A DNA stretch of 64,000 nucleotides. Source: Akkermansia muciniphila (GTDB lineage Bacteria; Verrucomicrobiota; Verrucomicrobiia; Verrucomicrobiales; Akkermansiaceae). Made by a program: the position numbers and the translations under genes. The stretch is taken from positions 1-64,000 of the forward strand of contig NZ_FXYA01000146.1 in NCBI RefSeq assembly GCF_900184965.1, in the 5' to 3' direction. The notes below the pieces were generated by a model that ran no database searches, was not told where the DNA came from, and saw only the letters and a program-made list of their open reading frames with translations. Of the stretch, positions 37,356-45,784 are shown piece by piece (the first letter of the stretch is position 1; each line of letters opens with the position of its first letter).

Positions 37356-39977
37356 ATGGAAAATAATAGAATCAAACCGGTGGATGTAGCCAACGAGCTC
37401 TCCACTTCTTTCCTGGACTACTCCATGTCCGTCATCATCTCCCGCGCCCTGCCGGACGTGAGAGACGGCCTCAAGCCTTCCCAGCGGCGCATCCTGTACG
37501 CCATGAAGGAACTCAATCTGTCCCCCGGGGGCAAGACCCGCAAATGCTCCAAAATCGTGGGCGACACGATGGGTAATTACCACCCCCACGGGGATGCCGC
37601 CATTTACGGCACCCTGGTGAACATGGCGCAGGACTGGTCCATGCGGGATATTCTCGTGATCGGCCAGGGCAACTTCGGCACGCCGGACGGAGACCCCCCC
37701 GCCGCCGCCCGATACACGGAAGCCAAGCTCTCCGGCATGGGCGTGGCCCTGATGGCGGATCTGGATAAGGATACCGTGGACTTTGTTCCCACATACGACA
37801 ATGAACACACGGAACCTACCGTGTTCCCCTCCGCTTTCCCGAACCTGCTGGTGAACGGCGGCACGGGGATTGCCGTGGGGATGGCCACCAACATGCCTCC
37901 GCACAACCTGGGGGAAGTGGTGGACGGCATTTGCGCCGTAATTGACAATCCCCACATGACGGTGGATGAGCTGCGCCAGTACATCAAGGGGCCGGATTTT
38001 CCCACCGGAGGCGACGTGCTGGGCTTTTCAGGCATTGACAGCTACTTCCGCACCGGGCGCGGCTCCGTGCGCATCCGCGGCAAGATAGACATGGAAGTAA
38101 CGGATTCCGGCAAGGACCTTCTCATTATCCGGGAAGTGCCGTTCGGCGTGAACCGTTCCGCTCTCCAGGAACGCATCGCGGAACTGTACAAGGATAAAAT
38201 TCTGACGGACATTTCCGGCATCCGGGATCTTTCCGACGAGAAAACCTGCATTGAAATCGAGCTGAAGCGGGATGCCCGCCCGCAGGTGGTCATGAACCAG
38301 CTTTACAAGCTCACCTCCATGGAAACTTCCTTTGCGGTGAACATGCTGGCGATTCATGACAACCGCCCCAAGACGCTCGCCATGATGGACGCCATCAACT
38401 TCTACATCGAGCACCGCCGCGAGGTAGTCGTGCGCCGCACGCGCTACCTGCTGGGGGATGCGGAGAAGGATGCCGAGCGCCTGGAAGCTTTCCTGCTGGC
38501 CCTGCACCACATGGATGACTTCATTTCCATTATCCGGGATTCCAAAAACCGGGATGAAGCCCGTGAACGCCTGCAGAACTACACTTTCTCCACGCAGACG
38601 GCGGAAAGCCTGGGCATCCTGATCCGTTCCCAGGCCTCCATCCAGGGGGACCGCTACGTCTTCACGGAACGCCAGGTGAACTCCATCCTGGACCTGCGCC
38701 TGTACCAGCTGACCGCTTTGGAAAACGACAAGATTTCCGGGGAATACGCGGAACTGCTGGTCCGCATCAAGGACTACCTGGATATTCTGGCGAACGAATC
38801 CCGCGTGCTGGGCATTGTGAAGGACGAATTGAAGGCGATTAAGGACAAGTACGCCACGCCGCGCGTCACGCGCATCATTCCCTTCTCCGGGGATATGGCC
38901 ATTGAGGATCTCATCCCGAATGACACGATGATCGTCACCATCACGCACAGCGGCTACATCAAGCGCACCAACTCCGCGGAATACCGCGTGCAGGCGCGCG
39001 GAGGCAAGGGTGTGAAGGCAGCCACTACCAGGGGGGCCAAAAAGGACGCGGAGGCGGACTTTATCGAACACCTGTTCGCCGCCCAGAACCACGACTACCT
39101 GATGTTCTTTACGAACACCGGGCGCGTGTACGTGGACCGCGTGTATGAGATTGACGAGGCGGCGCGCAGCGCGCAGGGCCGCAATATCAAGAACCTGCTG
39201 GATCTCCAGCCGGAAGAAGCCATCGCGGCCATCCTGCGCCTGGAACGCCGGGTGGATGAAAAAGGCAATGACATTACCTTTGCGGAAGGCAGCGGCAATG
39301 TTGTTTTCGCCACGAAGGACGGCACGGTGAAGAAAACCAGCCTGAACGATTTCGCCAATTACCGCAAGGCCGGCATCATCGCCATTAATCTGGAGGAAGG
39401 CAACAGTCTGGTGAACGCAGAACTTACCAGCGGGACTGATGAAATCGTGCTCGTCACGCATGACGGCATGAGCATCCGCTTCCCGGAAGAAGATCTGCGT
39501 ACGCAGGGCCGCAACACCATCGGCGTCCGCGGCATCCGCCCGCGGGCGGGGGACTATGTGGTGGCCCTGGCCATTGTGGACCCGCAGAAAACCCTGCTGG
39601 TGGCTTCTGAAAACGGCCTCGGCAAGCGCACTTCCTTTGACGAATACCGCACGCAGGGCCGCGGCGGCACCGGCATCAAGACCATGAACTGCACGGACAA
39701 GACCGGCAAGGTGGTTTCCGCCACAGTCGTGTCCGACGAAGACGAGCTGATGCTGATGACCACGGCCGGACAATCCGTCCGCATCAAGGTGGCGACCGTG
39801 CGTGAAACGGGCCGCGCCACCCAGGGCGTGAAGCTCATGACGCTGAATGAGGGCGAATCCATCCAGGACATTTCCATCGTCATTCCCGATGATGAGGATG
39901 AAGAAGCCCCGGCGGAAACGGAAGACGCGGGAGCCGGGGAAGTGCCCGGTGAAATGGAAACTCCGGCGGAAGAATAA
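37356..39977 (+). CDS. gyrA: DNA gyrase subunit A
   Basis: This encodes 873 residues. The breakage-reunion domain starts with SFLDYSMSVIISRALPDVRD and has the catalytic tyrosine at Tyr120 in AARYTEAKL (E. coli Tyr122). The C-terminal half carries the beta-pinwheel repeats (for example RTNSAEYRVQARGGKG with the GyrA-box-like QARGGKG, TQGRNTIGVRGIR, TQGRGGTGIKTM) and an acidic tail of about 35 residues. In the quinolone region the sequence is HPHGDAAIYGTLV: Ala81 and Gly85 stand where E. coli has Ser83 and Asp87. Pairs with GyrB from the adjacent gene. Confidence 0.94.
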   Translation: MENNRIKPVDVANELSTSFLDYSMSVIISRALPDVRDGLKPSQRRILYAMKELNLSPGGKTRKCSKIVGDTMGNYHPHGDAAIYGTLVNMAQDWSMRDILVIGQGNFGTPDGDPPAAARYTEAKLSGMGVALMADLDKDTVDFVPTYDNEHTEPTVFPSAFPNLLVNGGTGIAVGMATNMPPHNLGEVVDGICAVIDNPHMTVDELRQYIKGPDFPTGGDVLGFSGIDSYFRTGRGSVRIRGKIDMEVTDSGKDLLIIREVPFGVNRSALQERIAELYKDKILTDISGIRDLSDEKTCIEIELKRDARPQVVMNQLYKLTSMETSFAVNMLAIHDNRPKTLAMMDAINFYIEHRREVVVRRTRYLLGDAEKDAERLEAFLLALHHMDDFISIIRDSKNRDEARERLQNYTFSTQTAESLGILIRSQASIQGDRYVFTERQVNSILDLRLYQLTALENDKISGEYAELLVRIKDYLDILANESRVLGIVKDELKAIKDKYATPRVTRIIPFSGDMAIEDLIPNDTMIVTITHSGYIKRTNSAEYRVQARGGKGVKAATTRGAKKDAEADFIEHLFAAQNHDYLMFFTNTGRVYVDRVYEIDEAARSAQGRNIKNLLDLQPEEAIAAILRLERRVDEKGNDITFAEGSGNVVFATKDGTVKKTSLNDFANYRKAGIIAINLEEGNSLVNAELTSGTDEIVLVTHDGMSIRFPEEDLRTQGRNTIGVRGIRPRAGDYVVALAIVDPQKTLLVASENGLGKRTSFDEYRTQGRGGTGIKTMNCTDKTGKVVSATVVSDEDELMLMTTAGQSVRIKVATVRETGRATQGVKLMTLNEGESIQDISIVIPDDEDEEAPAETEDAGAGEVPGEMETPAEE

Positions 39978-39990
39978 TATTCAGGTTTTC

Positions 39991-40015
39991 CTGCTCCGGC
40001 GTCATGCCGGAGCAG
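39991..40015 (+). terminator. Perfect hairpin after gyrA
   Basis: A perfect 10-bp stem (CTGCTCCGGC with GCCGGAGCAG) and 5-base loop lies 14 bases past the gyrA stop, without a T tract. Its loop contains an ATG at 40,004 that opens the LUD frame; that ATG would be hidden in the stem-loop, which favours the start at 40,037. Confidence 0.5.
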
Positions 40016-40036
40016 GGGGCTTCATGGGCCGTTTTT

Positions 40037-40669
40037 ATGGAAGACCCCCTTTCATTGGAGCAATGTGCCGGACGTCTGGAACGGCGCGGATTCCGGAGCT
40101 TTGTAGTGCCGGGCCTGAAGGAGGCTGCGGAGGTGATGCGCGGCCTGGTGCGGGAGTTCAGTCCGTCGTCCGCTTCCTATGGGGATTCCATGACCTTGAA
40201 GGCTGCGGGCATTCTTGATGACCTGCGCTCCAATCCGGACATTCAGTTCTATGACGGCTTTGTTCCGGGCATGGTGCGGGAGGAAAAATGGGAGATCCGC
40301 CGCCGGGGCATGACGGCGGACCTGTTTTTAACCGGCGTTAATGCCGTCAGCATGGAAGGGACCCTGCACTGGGTGGACATGGTGGGTAACCGTGTGGCTC
40401 CGGTGGCATTCGGACCCCGGCATGTCATTCTGCTGGCCGGTTCCAACAAGCTGGTGGCCACGCCGGCAGAGGCCCGGGAACGCATCCGCCGCATTGCGCC
40501 CCTGAACGCCAGGCGGCATGAAGGGTTCAGGACTCCCTGCATGCACACCGGAATTTGCGCGGATTGCAATTCCCCGGACCGCCTGTGCAACATCCACATG
40601 TCCCTTGTTAAATGCTTTCCCAAAGGAAGAATTTCCGTCATTCTGACGGAAGAACCCGGAGGACTTTGA
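40037..40669 (+). CDS. LUD-domain (DUF162) protein
   Basis: This encodes 210 residues from ATG 40,037; the ATG at 40,004 would add 11 but sits in a hairpin. The family resembles LutC-type lactate-utilisation proteins and stand-alone LUD proteins. Visible marks are the N-terminal GFRSFVVPGLKEAAE, YGDSMTL (the usual substrate loop), the central TGVNAVSMEGTLHWVDMVGN (shown in part), PVAFGPRHVILLAGSNKLV and a Cys-rich C-terminus (PCMHTGICADC, SPDRLCN, CFPKGRISVIL). No LutA or LutB partner is nearby. It overlaps nothing; the next gene starts 3 bases after the stop, so the two are coupled. Substrate unknown. Confidence 0.85.
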   Translation: MEDPLSLEQCAGRLERRGFRSFVVPGLKEAAEVMRGLVREFSPSSASYGDSMTLKAAGILDDLRSNPDIQFYDGFVPGMVREEKWEIRRRGMTADLFLTGVNAVSMEGTLHWVDMVGNRVAPVAFGPRHVILLAGSNKLVATPAEARERIRRIAPLNARRHEGFRTPCMHTGICADCNSPDRLCNIHMSLVKCFPKGRISVILTEEPGGL

Positions 40670-40672
40670 CTC

Positions 40673-41944
40673 ATGCCTTTTCAAAACCGGATAGAAATCA
40701 TGGCCCCGGCGGGGTCGTTTGAATCCCTGGCGGCCGCCTTGCAGGGCGGAGCGGACTCCGTGTACTTCGGAGTAGGAAAGCTGAACATGCGTTCCCGCGC
40801 CACGGTCAATTTTTCGGAAGAAGATTTGCCGGAAATCGTCGCGCGCTGCCATGAGGCGGGTGCCAAAGCCTATCTGACGCTGAACATCATCGTGTACGAT
40901 GAAGAGCTGGAAGCGGTACATGCCCTGTGCTCCGCCGCCCGGAAGGCCGGTGTGGATGCCGTCATCGCTTCCGACCTGGCGGTGATTTCTTATGCGCGTT
41001 CCATTGGGCTGGAAGTCCATATGTCCGTGCAGGCCAACGTCTGCAACATGGCCTCCGTCAGATTTTACGCGCAGTACGCGGATGTGGTGGTGCTGGCCCG
41101 GGAACTCACCCTGGCGCAAATCAGGCACATTATTGAATCCATCCGGAAGGAGGGCGTGAAAGGCCCCTCCGGGGAGCTGCTGCGGGTGGAAATTTTCGCC
41201 CACGGGGCGTTATGCGTGGCCGTGTCCGGCAAATGCCACATGAGCCTGGCGGCCTACAACTCCTCCGCCAACCGGGGGGCCTGTTTCCAGAACTGCCGCC
41301 GCGCCTACCGCGTGACGGACGAGGAAACGGGCAATGAGCTGGTGATAGACAATAAATACGTGATGTCTCCCAAGGACCTGTGCACCATTCCGGTGCTGGA
41401 CCAGCTTCTGGACGCGGGCGTTTCCGTGCTGAAGCTGGAAGGGCGCGGCCGTTCCTCGGATTACGTCAGGACGGTCACCTCCGTGTACCGGGAGGCCGCG
41501 CGGGCGTGCCAGGACGGAACCTTTTCCGCGGACAGGGCGGAAGCGTGGATGAAACGGCTGGAATCCGTCTTCAACCGGGGATTCTGGCAGGGCGGGTATT
41601 ACCTGGGCGTGAAGTGGGGGGAATGGAGCGGTTCCGCCAACAGCCGCGCAGCCCTGTTGAAGATTCACATTGCCAGAGTAGAAAACTTCTATAAGAAGAA
41701 CGGGGTGGCAGCCCTGTTCCTGGAAGCCGGCGGCTTGTCCGTGGGGCAAACCATCCTTATAGCAGGTCCCACTACGGGAGCCGTCCGCATGGAAGTGACA
41801 GCCATGCGGAGGGAGACGGCAGAGGGAATGGAATCCGTAGAAGCCGCTCAAAAGGGAGAAACCGTCTATCTGGCGGTTCCCGAACAGGTGCGCCGCCGGG
41901 ACAAGGTGTATCTGCTGCGCCCTCGGATGCTGGAGGATGCCTGA
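40673..41944 (+). CDS. Peptidase U32-family protein (TrhP/RlhA-like)
   Basis: This encodes 423 residues. It starts with EIMAPAGSFESLAAALQGGADSVYFG in pattern (AGS...GGADAVY is the U32 signature) and has a Cys cluster at HGALCVAVSGKCHMS and NRGACFQNCRR, the likely Fe-S ligand set in this family, plus VMSPKDLCTI and LKLEGRGRSSDYV. Several U32 members are not proteases but hydroxylate tRNA or rRNA bases with prephenate; which applies here is unknown. A good ribosome site (GGAGG, 10 bases upstream) precedes ATG 40,673, at the end of the LUD gene. Confidence 0.88.
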   Translation: MPFQNRIEIMAPAGSFESLAAALQGGADSVYFGVGKLNMRSRATVNFSEEDLPEIVARCHEAGAKAYLTLNIIVYDEELEAVHALCSAARKAGVDAVIASDLAVISYARSIGLEVHMSVQANVCNMASVRFYAQYADVVVLARELTLAQIRHIIESIRKEGVKGPSGELLRVEIFAHGALCVAVSGKCHMSLAAYNSSANRGACFQNCRRAYRVTDEETGNELVIDNKYVMSPKDLCTIPVLDQLLDAGVSVLKLEGRGRSSDYVRTVTSVYREAARACQDGTFSADRAEAWMKRLESVFNRGFWQGGYYLGVKWGEWSGSANSRAALLKIHIARVENFYKKNGVAALFLEAGGLSVGQTILIAGPTTGAVRMEVTAMRRETAEGMESVEAAQKGETVYLAVPEQVRRRDKVYLLRPRMLEDA

Positions 41945-42157
41945 ATGCCCGGCTGTCCCTTTTCTCTTCTGCCTGTCTTTTCCAAAAACCGGGAATCGAC
42001 GGGCAGAATGATTTTAATTTTTCCGTTTCCTGCCCGGCTGGGCCGGCGGGGCGTCCGGTTTCAGCCGGGGCCTCTTGAAATTCACGGCGGATTTCCGGTT
42101 TGGATATCCGGCTTAATTAAGCTATCCGTTCATTATCTTTCGTTTGGGATAAAAATG

Positions 42158-42176
42158 TTGGAAAGTGATTTTCCAA
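42158..42176. promoter_or_regulatory. Inverted repeat before the heme operon
   Basis: A 7-bp inverted repeat (TTGGAAA with TTTCCAA) with a 5-base centre lies 48 bases before the ATG of the HZS-alpha/FGE fusion gene, in an AT-rich stretch. It could be an operator or leader hairpin. No clear sigma-70 hexamers flank it. Confidence 0.3.
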
Positions 42177-42224
42177 TTGAATGAAAAAGAATTTCCCTGG
42201 CGTATTATTTGAAAACCATACGCC

Positions 42225-45200
42225 ATGCCTGCCTATATTTCCTTTCTGCGCCTTTTTTCATGTTCCTGCGCCTTGCTGGGAGCAGGAATGCTCCATGCTT
42301 CCGGTTTGCAGCCCTGGCTGCGGGAGCTGGCCGTAATTCCGCCTGCGTCTTCCGTGAAAGGGAAGGATGCATGGATGCGGCAGGTGTGGACAAGGACGGC
42401 GGAGTATGCGGCTTCCCTTTCCGAGCCGGCTGCCGCCGACGATTGCGGGGATGCGATGGTTCTGCTGGTTCCCGTATTTCAGGCATGGCCGGACGGGAAG
42501 GCTGCCGGCTCCGCACTGGCGGAAATTCTTTCCGTTCCGGCAGAGAGTATTGGAGCCGTTTCTTCCTGGGATGACCTGGTTAAGCATCAGGAAGCCATTC
42601 AGGAACGAGTCCGTTTCCTCAGGCTGAAGAAGCTGGCGGCCTATTATGATTCTGCGGCCATCCGCCGTGCGGTGAAGCGAAACCGGGACAAGTACGGGGA
42701 ACGGTACGCCGGAGCGGAAGGTTTCCTGGCGCGGCTGGATGAGTGGGAGAAGGAGCTGGGGCCTCTGGACCGGTGGGTGGAGCAGGCCGGGCCGGGACAG
42801 GCGGCCCGGCTGCGGGAGATGGTGGATCTGCGGAGAAAAGCCCTGATTGAAGTCCTGCCGGAACAGAACGGCCTGAAGGCATGGGTGAGCGTGCGGCGTT
42901 TCAATCCGTCCGGGAAAAGTTCTTTCAATCATGACCGTCCGGCGAACTGGCAGGGTATTTCCAGCATGCCGGGGCCCGGGCGCAGATACCGCAGCGGCAT
43001 TGTGAAATTTAACGGGGTTTCCTCTTCTTCCCCTGTGGAGCAGTTGCTGGCGGACGACCGCTGGGTCGGGCATCTGGATGTTGATTTTTCCGGGGAGAAG
43101 CTCATGTTCACCGGGAATGGATTCGGCAAGAAGGAAAACAGGCCATGGGACGTGTTTGAGCTGGACTTGAAAACCGGGAAAAAGGAATCCCTTACCGCGC
43201 ATATGCCGGCGGATACGGACAGCTATAATTCCTGCTACCTGCCGGACGGCCGGATTATTTTCGTCAATACTTCCGGCATGCAGGGTGTGCCCTGCGTGGC
43301 CGGGGTGGATTACGTGGGCAACCTCCACCTTTACGACCGGGAAAAGAAAACGACCCGCCGGCTTACCTTTGACCAGGACAATAACTGGTTCCCTACCATG
43401 CTGCCGGACGGCAGGGTGATGTTCCTGCGCTGGGAGTACACGGAAAGCGCCCACTATTTCAGCCGCGTGCTGATGCACATGAATCCGGACGGCAGCGACC
43501 AGAAGGAATACTATGGTTCCAACTCCTACTGGCCCAACAGCTTGTTCAACGCGCGGCCCCTCCCCGGCAGGCCGGGCATGTTTGCGGGCATTGTCAGCGG
43601 GCACCATGGAGTCAAGAGGCTGGGGGAACTGGTGCTTTTTGACGTGAACAGGGGGCGCACCGTCACGGAGGGTGCCGTTCAGAAGATTCCGGGGTATGGA
43701 AAGCCCGTGGAAAACGTGACTAAAGATCAGCTGGTGCAGGGATTGAAGACTCCTTATTTCGCAGAACCTTATCCGTTGAATGACGAGTGTTTCCTGGCCG
43801 TTTCCTCCCCCTCCGGCAGCCAGGGCGTGACCAATGTGGTCTGGTGCGACATATACGATAACATTGTTCCTCTCACGGCCTCCTCCTACTTCGTCTATGC
43901 AGACCCCGCGCCCCTGGGGCCGCGCCAAAAACCGCCCGTGCTGCATGACCGGGTGAAGACGGAAAGCAAGACGGCTACGGTTTATATTTCCGACGTGTAC
44001 CGGGGCCGCGCCATGGCCGGAGTGCCCAGAGGGGAAGCCAGGGCCCTGCGCGTGTTCATGTCCGAGTACAGCCCCCGCAATACGGGAAGCCACTATGCCA
44101 TGGGCATGGAAAGCAACTGGGACTTGAAAGTGCTGTACGGCACCGTGCCCGTGAATCCTGACGGTTCCGCCATTTTCACGGCTCCCGTCTGCCAGCCTCT
44201 GACGCTTCAGGTGCTGGACGGGGAGGGGCGCGCCCTGGCGCTGATGCGGAGCTGGTTTACCGCCATGCCGGGGGAAACGCTCAGCTGCATCGGCTGCCAT
44301 GAACGGCAGAACTGCGCTCCACCCGCCAGGGCGGTCATGGCCTCCCGCCAGAAACCCGCCTCTATCGTCCCGTGGTACGGCCCCGCGCGTACCTTCTCCT
44401 TCATGAATGAAGTGCAGCCCGTGCTGGACCGCCATTGCATACGCTGCCACACAGCGGAAGGCAAGGCCCGTGAAGGAGTGCCGGATTTCATGACATTGGA
44501 GGCCGTCAAGGGGGCGCCCGCCCCCGGCTCCGTCTCTTATTGGAACCTGCACCCCTATGTGCGCCGCAACGGACCGGAGGGGAACTATCTGGGGCTGGCC
44601 CCCACGGAGTTTTTCGCGGATACGTCGGAGCTTTACCAGCTCCTTAAAAAAGGCCACCATGGCGTGGACATGCCGCAGGAGGACTGGAACCGCCTGGTCA
44701 CGTGGATGGACATGAACGCTCCTTATCTGGGCGAATGGCCGGGAGAGCGCAATGAAGGGCTGCTGAAACGCCGTTATGACCTGCACGGCAGATTTTCAGG
44801 AGCGGAACGTAATTACGTGACGATGAAGGATTCCCTGTTCCGGAGAAGCGGCGGCGGTTCCATCCCTGACGCCGGGAAGTCCATTACCCGCGCCGGAGAA
44901 AAGAGCGTTCCCGTTCCGGAACCGCGAAATGAAACGCTGACTGTGGATTTGGGGAACGGCGTGAACATGACGTTCCGCCGCATTCCCGCAGGGAAGTTCA
45001 GGATGGGGAATGAACGGGAAACACCGGCGGAACGTCCTGTTTCCACGGTGGGGATTGAAAGGCCGTTCTGGATGGGAGAGGCGGAAGTGACGCTGGAACA
45101 ATACCGCCGCTTCGACCCGGAGTATGTTAACGGATGGTATGACATGCATTACAAGGATCAGGTGAAGCCCGGCTACGACATGGATGCCGATCCGCGTTTT

Positions 45201-45770
45201 CCCGTCATCCGGGTGCCTTGGGCCCGGGCCATGGAATTTTGCCGCTGGCTTTCCGGGAAAACCGGGAAAAAAGTGACCCTGCCTACGGAAGCGCAGTGGG
45301 AATACGCGGCCAGGGGGGGCGCGGATACGGATTTCTTCTTCGGGGAACGGGATGCGGATTTTTCCGCGTATGCCAACCTGGGGGACGTGACGCTGAAGGA
45401 GCTGGCCGTTTCCGGCGTGGATCCCAAGCCGATTAAAAATCCCAACCGTTTCTGGGACTTCGTGCCGAGGGATGAAACATACAATGACGGAAAGCTTCAC
45501 CTGGCCCCCGTCAAGAGTTACAAGTCGAATGCCTACGGATTGTACGACATGATCGGCAATGCCGCGGAATGGACCCGTTCCGAATACAGGCCCTATCCCT
45601 GGAAGGAAGGGGACGGACGCAATGAAAGCCTGGATTCCCGTGTTCCCCGTGCGGTGCGCGGCGGTTCCTGGTATGACCGTCCCAGACGGGCCACATCCTC
45701 CTGGCGCTGGGGATATCCCGGCTGGCGTCCGGTGTACAACGTGGGGTTCCGGGTGATCATAGAAGACTGA
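42225..45770 (+). CDS. Exported diheme HZS-alpha-like/FGE-fold fusion protein
   Basis: This encodes 1,181 residues. Signal peptide: FLRLFSCSCALLGAGMLHA, cut near 26. Residues about 250-680 form a propeller-like region with repeated blade edges (DDRWVGHLDVDFSGEKLMF, CYLPDGRIIFVN, PTMLPDGRVMFLRWEY), the pattern of hydrazine-synthase alpha-like domains in Planctomycetes and Bacteroidetes. Two heme c sites follow, CIGCH at 688-692 and CIRCH at 738-742. Residues about 905-1,181 are a formylglycine-generating/EgtB/PvdO fold (RIPAGKFRMGNE, TLPTEAQWEYAARGG, GNAAEWTRSEY, AVRGGSWYDRPRRA, VGFRV). The two catalytic cysteines of true FGE are absent. First gene of a three-gene operon (14-base gap). Reaction unknown. 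Confidence 0.85.
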   Translation: MPAYISFLRLFSCSCALLGAGMLHASGLQPWLRELAVIPPASSVKGKDAWMRQVWTRTAEYAASLSEPAAADDCGDAMVLLVPVFQAWPDGKAAGSALAEILSVPAESIGAVSSWDDLVKHQEAIQERVRFLRLKKLAAYYDSAAIRRAVKRNRDKYGERYAGAEGFLARLDEWEKELGPLDRWVEQAGPGQAARLREMVDLRRKALIEVLPEQNGLKAWVSVRRFNPSGKSSFNHDRPANWQGISSMPGPGRRYRSGIVKFNGVSSSSPVEQLLADDRWVGHLDVDFSGEKLMFTGNGFGKKENRPWDVFELDLKTGKKESLTAHMPADTDSYNSCYLPDGRIIFVNTSGMQGVPCVAGVDYVGNLHLYDREKKTTRRLTFDQDNNWFPTMLPDGRVMFLRWEYTESAHYFSRVLMHMNPDGSDQKEYYGSNSYWPNSLFNARPLPGRPGMFAGIVSGHHGVKRLGELVLFDVNRGRTVTEGAVQKIPGYGKPVENVTKDQLVQGLKTPYFAEPYPLNDECFLAVSSPSGSQGVTNVVWCDIYDNIVPLTASSYFVYADPAPLGPRQKPPVLHDRVKTESKTATVYISDVYRGRAMAGVPRGEARALRVFMSEYSPRNTGSHYAMGMESNWDLKVLYGTVPVNPDGSAIFTAPVCQPLTLQVLDGEGRALALMRSWFTAMPGETLSCIGCHERQNCAPPARAVMASRQKPASIVPWYGPARTFSFMNEVQPVLDRHCIRCHTAEGKAREGVPDFMTLEAVKGAPAPGSVSYWNLHPYVRRNGPEGNYLGLAPTEFFADTSELYQLLKKGHHGVDMPQEDWNRLVTWMDMNAPYLGEWPGERNEGLLKRRYDLHGRFSGAERNYVTMKDSLFRRSGGGSIPDAGKSITRAGEKSVPVPEPRNETLTVDLGNGVNMTFRRIPAGKFRMGNERETPAERPVSTVGIERPFWMGEAEVTLEQYRRFDPEYVNGWYDMHYKDQVKPGYDMDADPRFPVIRVPWARAMEFCRWLSGKTGKKVTLPTEAQWEYAARGGADTDFFFGERDADFSAYANLGDVTLKELAVSGVDPKPIKNPNRFWDFVPRDETYNDGKLHLAPVKSYKSNAYGLYDMIGNAAEWTRSEYRPYPWKEGDGRNESLDSRVPRAVRGGSWYDRPRRATSSWRWGYPGWRPVYNVGFRVIIED

Positions 45771-45784
45771 TTGTTGAAATTGCC

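Noticed and set aside
44958..45770. True formylglycine-generating enzyme for sulfatases
   Set aside because: The RGGSWYDRPRRA region lacks the two active-site cysteines, and the domain is in an exported heme protein.
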